Positions 62,907 through 64,000 of a DNA stretch of 64,000 bases are shown in pieces. The stretch comes from Lachnospiraceae bacterium (lineage in GTDB: Bacteria; Bacillota; Clostridia; Lachnospirales; Lachnospiraceae). The translations under genes were made by a program, and so were the position numbers. Positions within the stretch are counted from its first letter, which is position 1. Every line of letters begins with the position of its first letter. The notes under the pieces were generated by a model. It did not search any database, had not been told where the DNA came from, and saw only the letters and a program-made list of their open reading frames with translations. The stretch covers positions 1-64,000 of the forward strand of contig JAILRO010000050.1 of assembly GCA_024698145.1 (NCBI GenBank), written 5' to 3'.

Positions 62907-62981
62907 GGATTTGTGGTTTTGAATTCTTTCAAAACTGTAAGATTTCAGAAATAATCTGGAAAGATTCATATGTTAGTATTA

Positions 62982-63007
62982 AGGGCAGTAAAGATACTGC
63001 TCTTTTT
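62982..63007 (+). terminator. Terminator after the kinase gene
   Basis: AGGGCAGTA pairs with TACTGCTCT (G-U), 4-nt loop AAGA, then T5. The ABC genes after it probably have separate, perhaps response-regulator-driven, transcription. Confidence 0.85.
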
Positions 63008-63071
63008 AATTCGAGCAATAATCTTTAAAACAAGAAAACTAATTATAAATAATTTATAATGGAGGTCTATT

Positions 63072-63734
63072 ATGATATTACAGGCAAAAGATTTAAAAAA
63101 ATATTACGGTGAAGGAGAGGCACAGGTTAAGGCATTAGACGGTGTGAGCCTCTCGGTTGAAAGAGGAGAGTTCGTAAGTATTGTAGGAACAAGTGGAAGT
63201 GGAAAATCAACACTTCTTCATATGCTTGGCGGACTTGATAATCCTACTTCAGGCAAAGTGATAATTGATGACAAAGATATATCGGAACTTAAAGGTGATG
63301 CGCTTTGTATTTTCAGAAGAAGAAAGATAGGTTTTGTTTTCCAGAGTTTTAACCTCGTTCCGTCACTTAAGGTATATGATAATATCGTTTTGCCATTGGA
63401 ATTAGACGGATCACCAATTGACAAGGAATACATTGATAGCGTTATTGTATCACTTGGTATTTCAGGAAAATTAGATGCATATCCAAATAAACTTTCAGGT
63501 GGTCAGCAACAGCGAGTTGCCATTGCAAGAGCACTTGCGACAAAGCCGGCAATCCTTTTGGCAGATGAGCCGACCGGAAATCTTGATTCGAAAACAAGTC
63601 AGGATGTCTTGGGACTTCTTAAGACAACAGGAGCAAAGTTTAATCAGACGATAGTGATGATTACACACAATGAGGAAATAGCACAGATGGCTGATAGAAT
63701 TATCCGTATTGAAGATGGAAAGATTTTTGACTAG
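63072..63734 (+). CDS. ABC transporter ATP-binding protein (Bce/MacB type)
   Basis: 220 residues. Walker A GTSGSGKSTLLHMLGGLD, Q-loop FVFQSFNLVPSLKVYDNIVLPLELDG, signature LSGGQQQRVAIARALATKPAILLADEPTGNLD, H-loop MITHNEEIAQMADRII. Similar to BceA-like ATPases linked to antimicrobial-peptide resistance. Permease follows with overlapping ribosome site. No clear -35/-10 was found in 63008-63071 beyond a TATAAT-like stretch at the end. Confidence 0.94.
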   Translation: MILQAKDLKKYYGEGEAQVKALDGVSLSVERGEFVSIVGTSGSGKSTLLHMLGGLDNPTSGKVIIDDKDISELKGDALCIFRRRKIGFVFQSFNLVPSLKVYDNIVLPLELDGSPIDKEYIDSVIVSLGISGKLDAYPNKLSGGQQQRVAIARALATKPAILLADEPTGNLDSKTSQDVLGLLKTTGAKFNQTIVMITHNEEIAQMADRIIRIEDGKIFD

Positions 63735-63747
63735 GAGGTGATGGTTG

Positions 63748-64000
63748 GTGTCTAATGTTAATAATAAAAAGGCAATTAGAAAAATTTCGTTTAGCGGAAT
63801 AACAACAAATATCAAAAAATATATTGTGCTGGTAGTTGCGGTTGCACTTACATCACTTCTTTTCACTGCACTTTTTACAATAGGCGGAAGTCTTGTAAAA
63901 GAAATGCAACTTTCTACAATGCGTCAGGTAGGTGGTAGCAACCATGCAGGTTTTAAGTATTTAACACAAGAAGAATATGACATGGTGAAGGATGATGAAA
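63748..64000 (+). CDS. FtsX-domain ABC permease (3' end outside window)
   Basis: N-terminal 84 residues visible from GTG 63748, 9 nt after AGGAGG (63733-63738). MSNVNNKKAIRKISFSG is a cytoplasmic N-terminus, then a first membrane segment (YIVLVVAVALTSLLFTALFTIG), then the start of an external domain (LVKEMQLSTMRQVGGSNHAGFKYL). Partner of the ATPase at 63072; with the TCS upstream, a Bce-like resistance module. The sequence runs off the window end, so length and function are not assessed. Confidence 0.85.
   Translation, partial: MSNVNNKKAIRKISFSGITTNIKKYIVLVVAVALTSLLFTALFTIGGSLVKEMQLSTMRQVGGSNHAGFKYLTQEEYDMVKDDE

Overview
The window reads as chromosomal DNA of an A/T-rich, low-G+C, spore-lineage Firmicute, most like a gut or rumen Lachnospiraceae (Clostridia). 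The grounds are the mraZ-to-ftsZ division cluster followed directly by spoIIGA-sigE-sigG, strong AGGAGG ribosome binding sites with frequent TTG/GTG starts, TTGACA/TATAAT-type promoters, T-tailed intrinsic terminators, and typical families of that group (Rpn-type PD-(D/E)XK nuclease, DUF4080 radical SAM protein, SPFH protein paired with a ribbon-helix-helix protein). This is inference from gene content; no 16S gene is present. Nearly every gene is on the + strand; the one clear exception is a lipoprotein at 25435-26370. I see no tRNA, rRNA or CRISPR array.

Layout. 1-2712: tail of an unknown gene, the YchF ATPase and lgt. 3071-16337: envelope/division cluster (mraZ, rsmH, ftsL, two class B PBPs, mraY, murD, ftsW, murA, ftsQ, ftsZ) headed by a promoter and five GTGG MraZ boxes in exact 10-bp register, with further promoters before mraY and ftsZ. 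16484-18972: sporulation sigma block. 19028-22192: small P-loop protein and a GlgB-like protein with altered catalytic residues and a lysine-rich tail. 22237-28106: MscS channel, aminotransferase, cysteine synthase-like enzyme, two lipoproteins (one a GH16 glucanase). 28117-30127: SPFH/RHH/small membrane protein operon.

30233-37165 is an accessory island bounded by two near-identical hairpins. It holds a decayed RelE-type toxin with intact antitoxin, a second XRE regulator, and three secreted proteins. The first two are DUF6273-type double-domain proteins behind a leader containing a heptamer-repeat mini-ORF and a very strong terminator. A third DUF6273 gene at 46341 carries the same leader and hairpin, with compensatory base changes. 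37232-40144 couples an XRE regulator and a Bro-N antirepressor-like protein to an ABC transporter.

40183-46104 is ordinary metabolism (ABC-F, argH, nadB, nadC). 48536-51392 holds an Rpn nuclease with a structured leader and a membrane lipase. 51455-56471 has pta, maf, a radical SAM protein and a MATE pump. 56550-64000 contains two MacB-like ABC systems, the second behind a TSCPD/AlkD-like/response regulator/histidine kinase operon.

Most interesting: the repeated leader-peptide/terminator cassette ahead of DUF6273 surface proteins; the family of AACGCA-tipped hairpins clustering in the accessory DNA; the GlgB-like protein lacking two GH13 active-site residues; the SPFH-RHH operon with tandem palindromic boxes; the broken toxin; and the AlkD-regulator-ABC arrangement.
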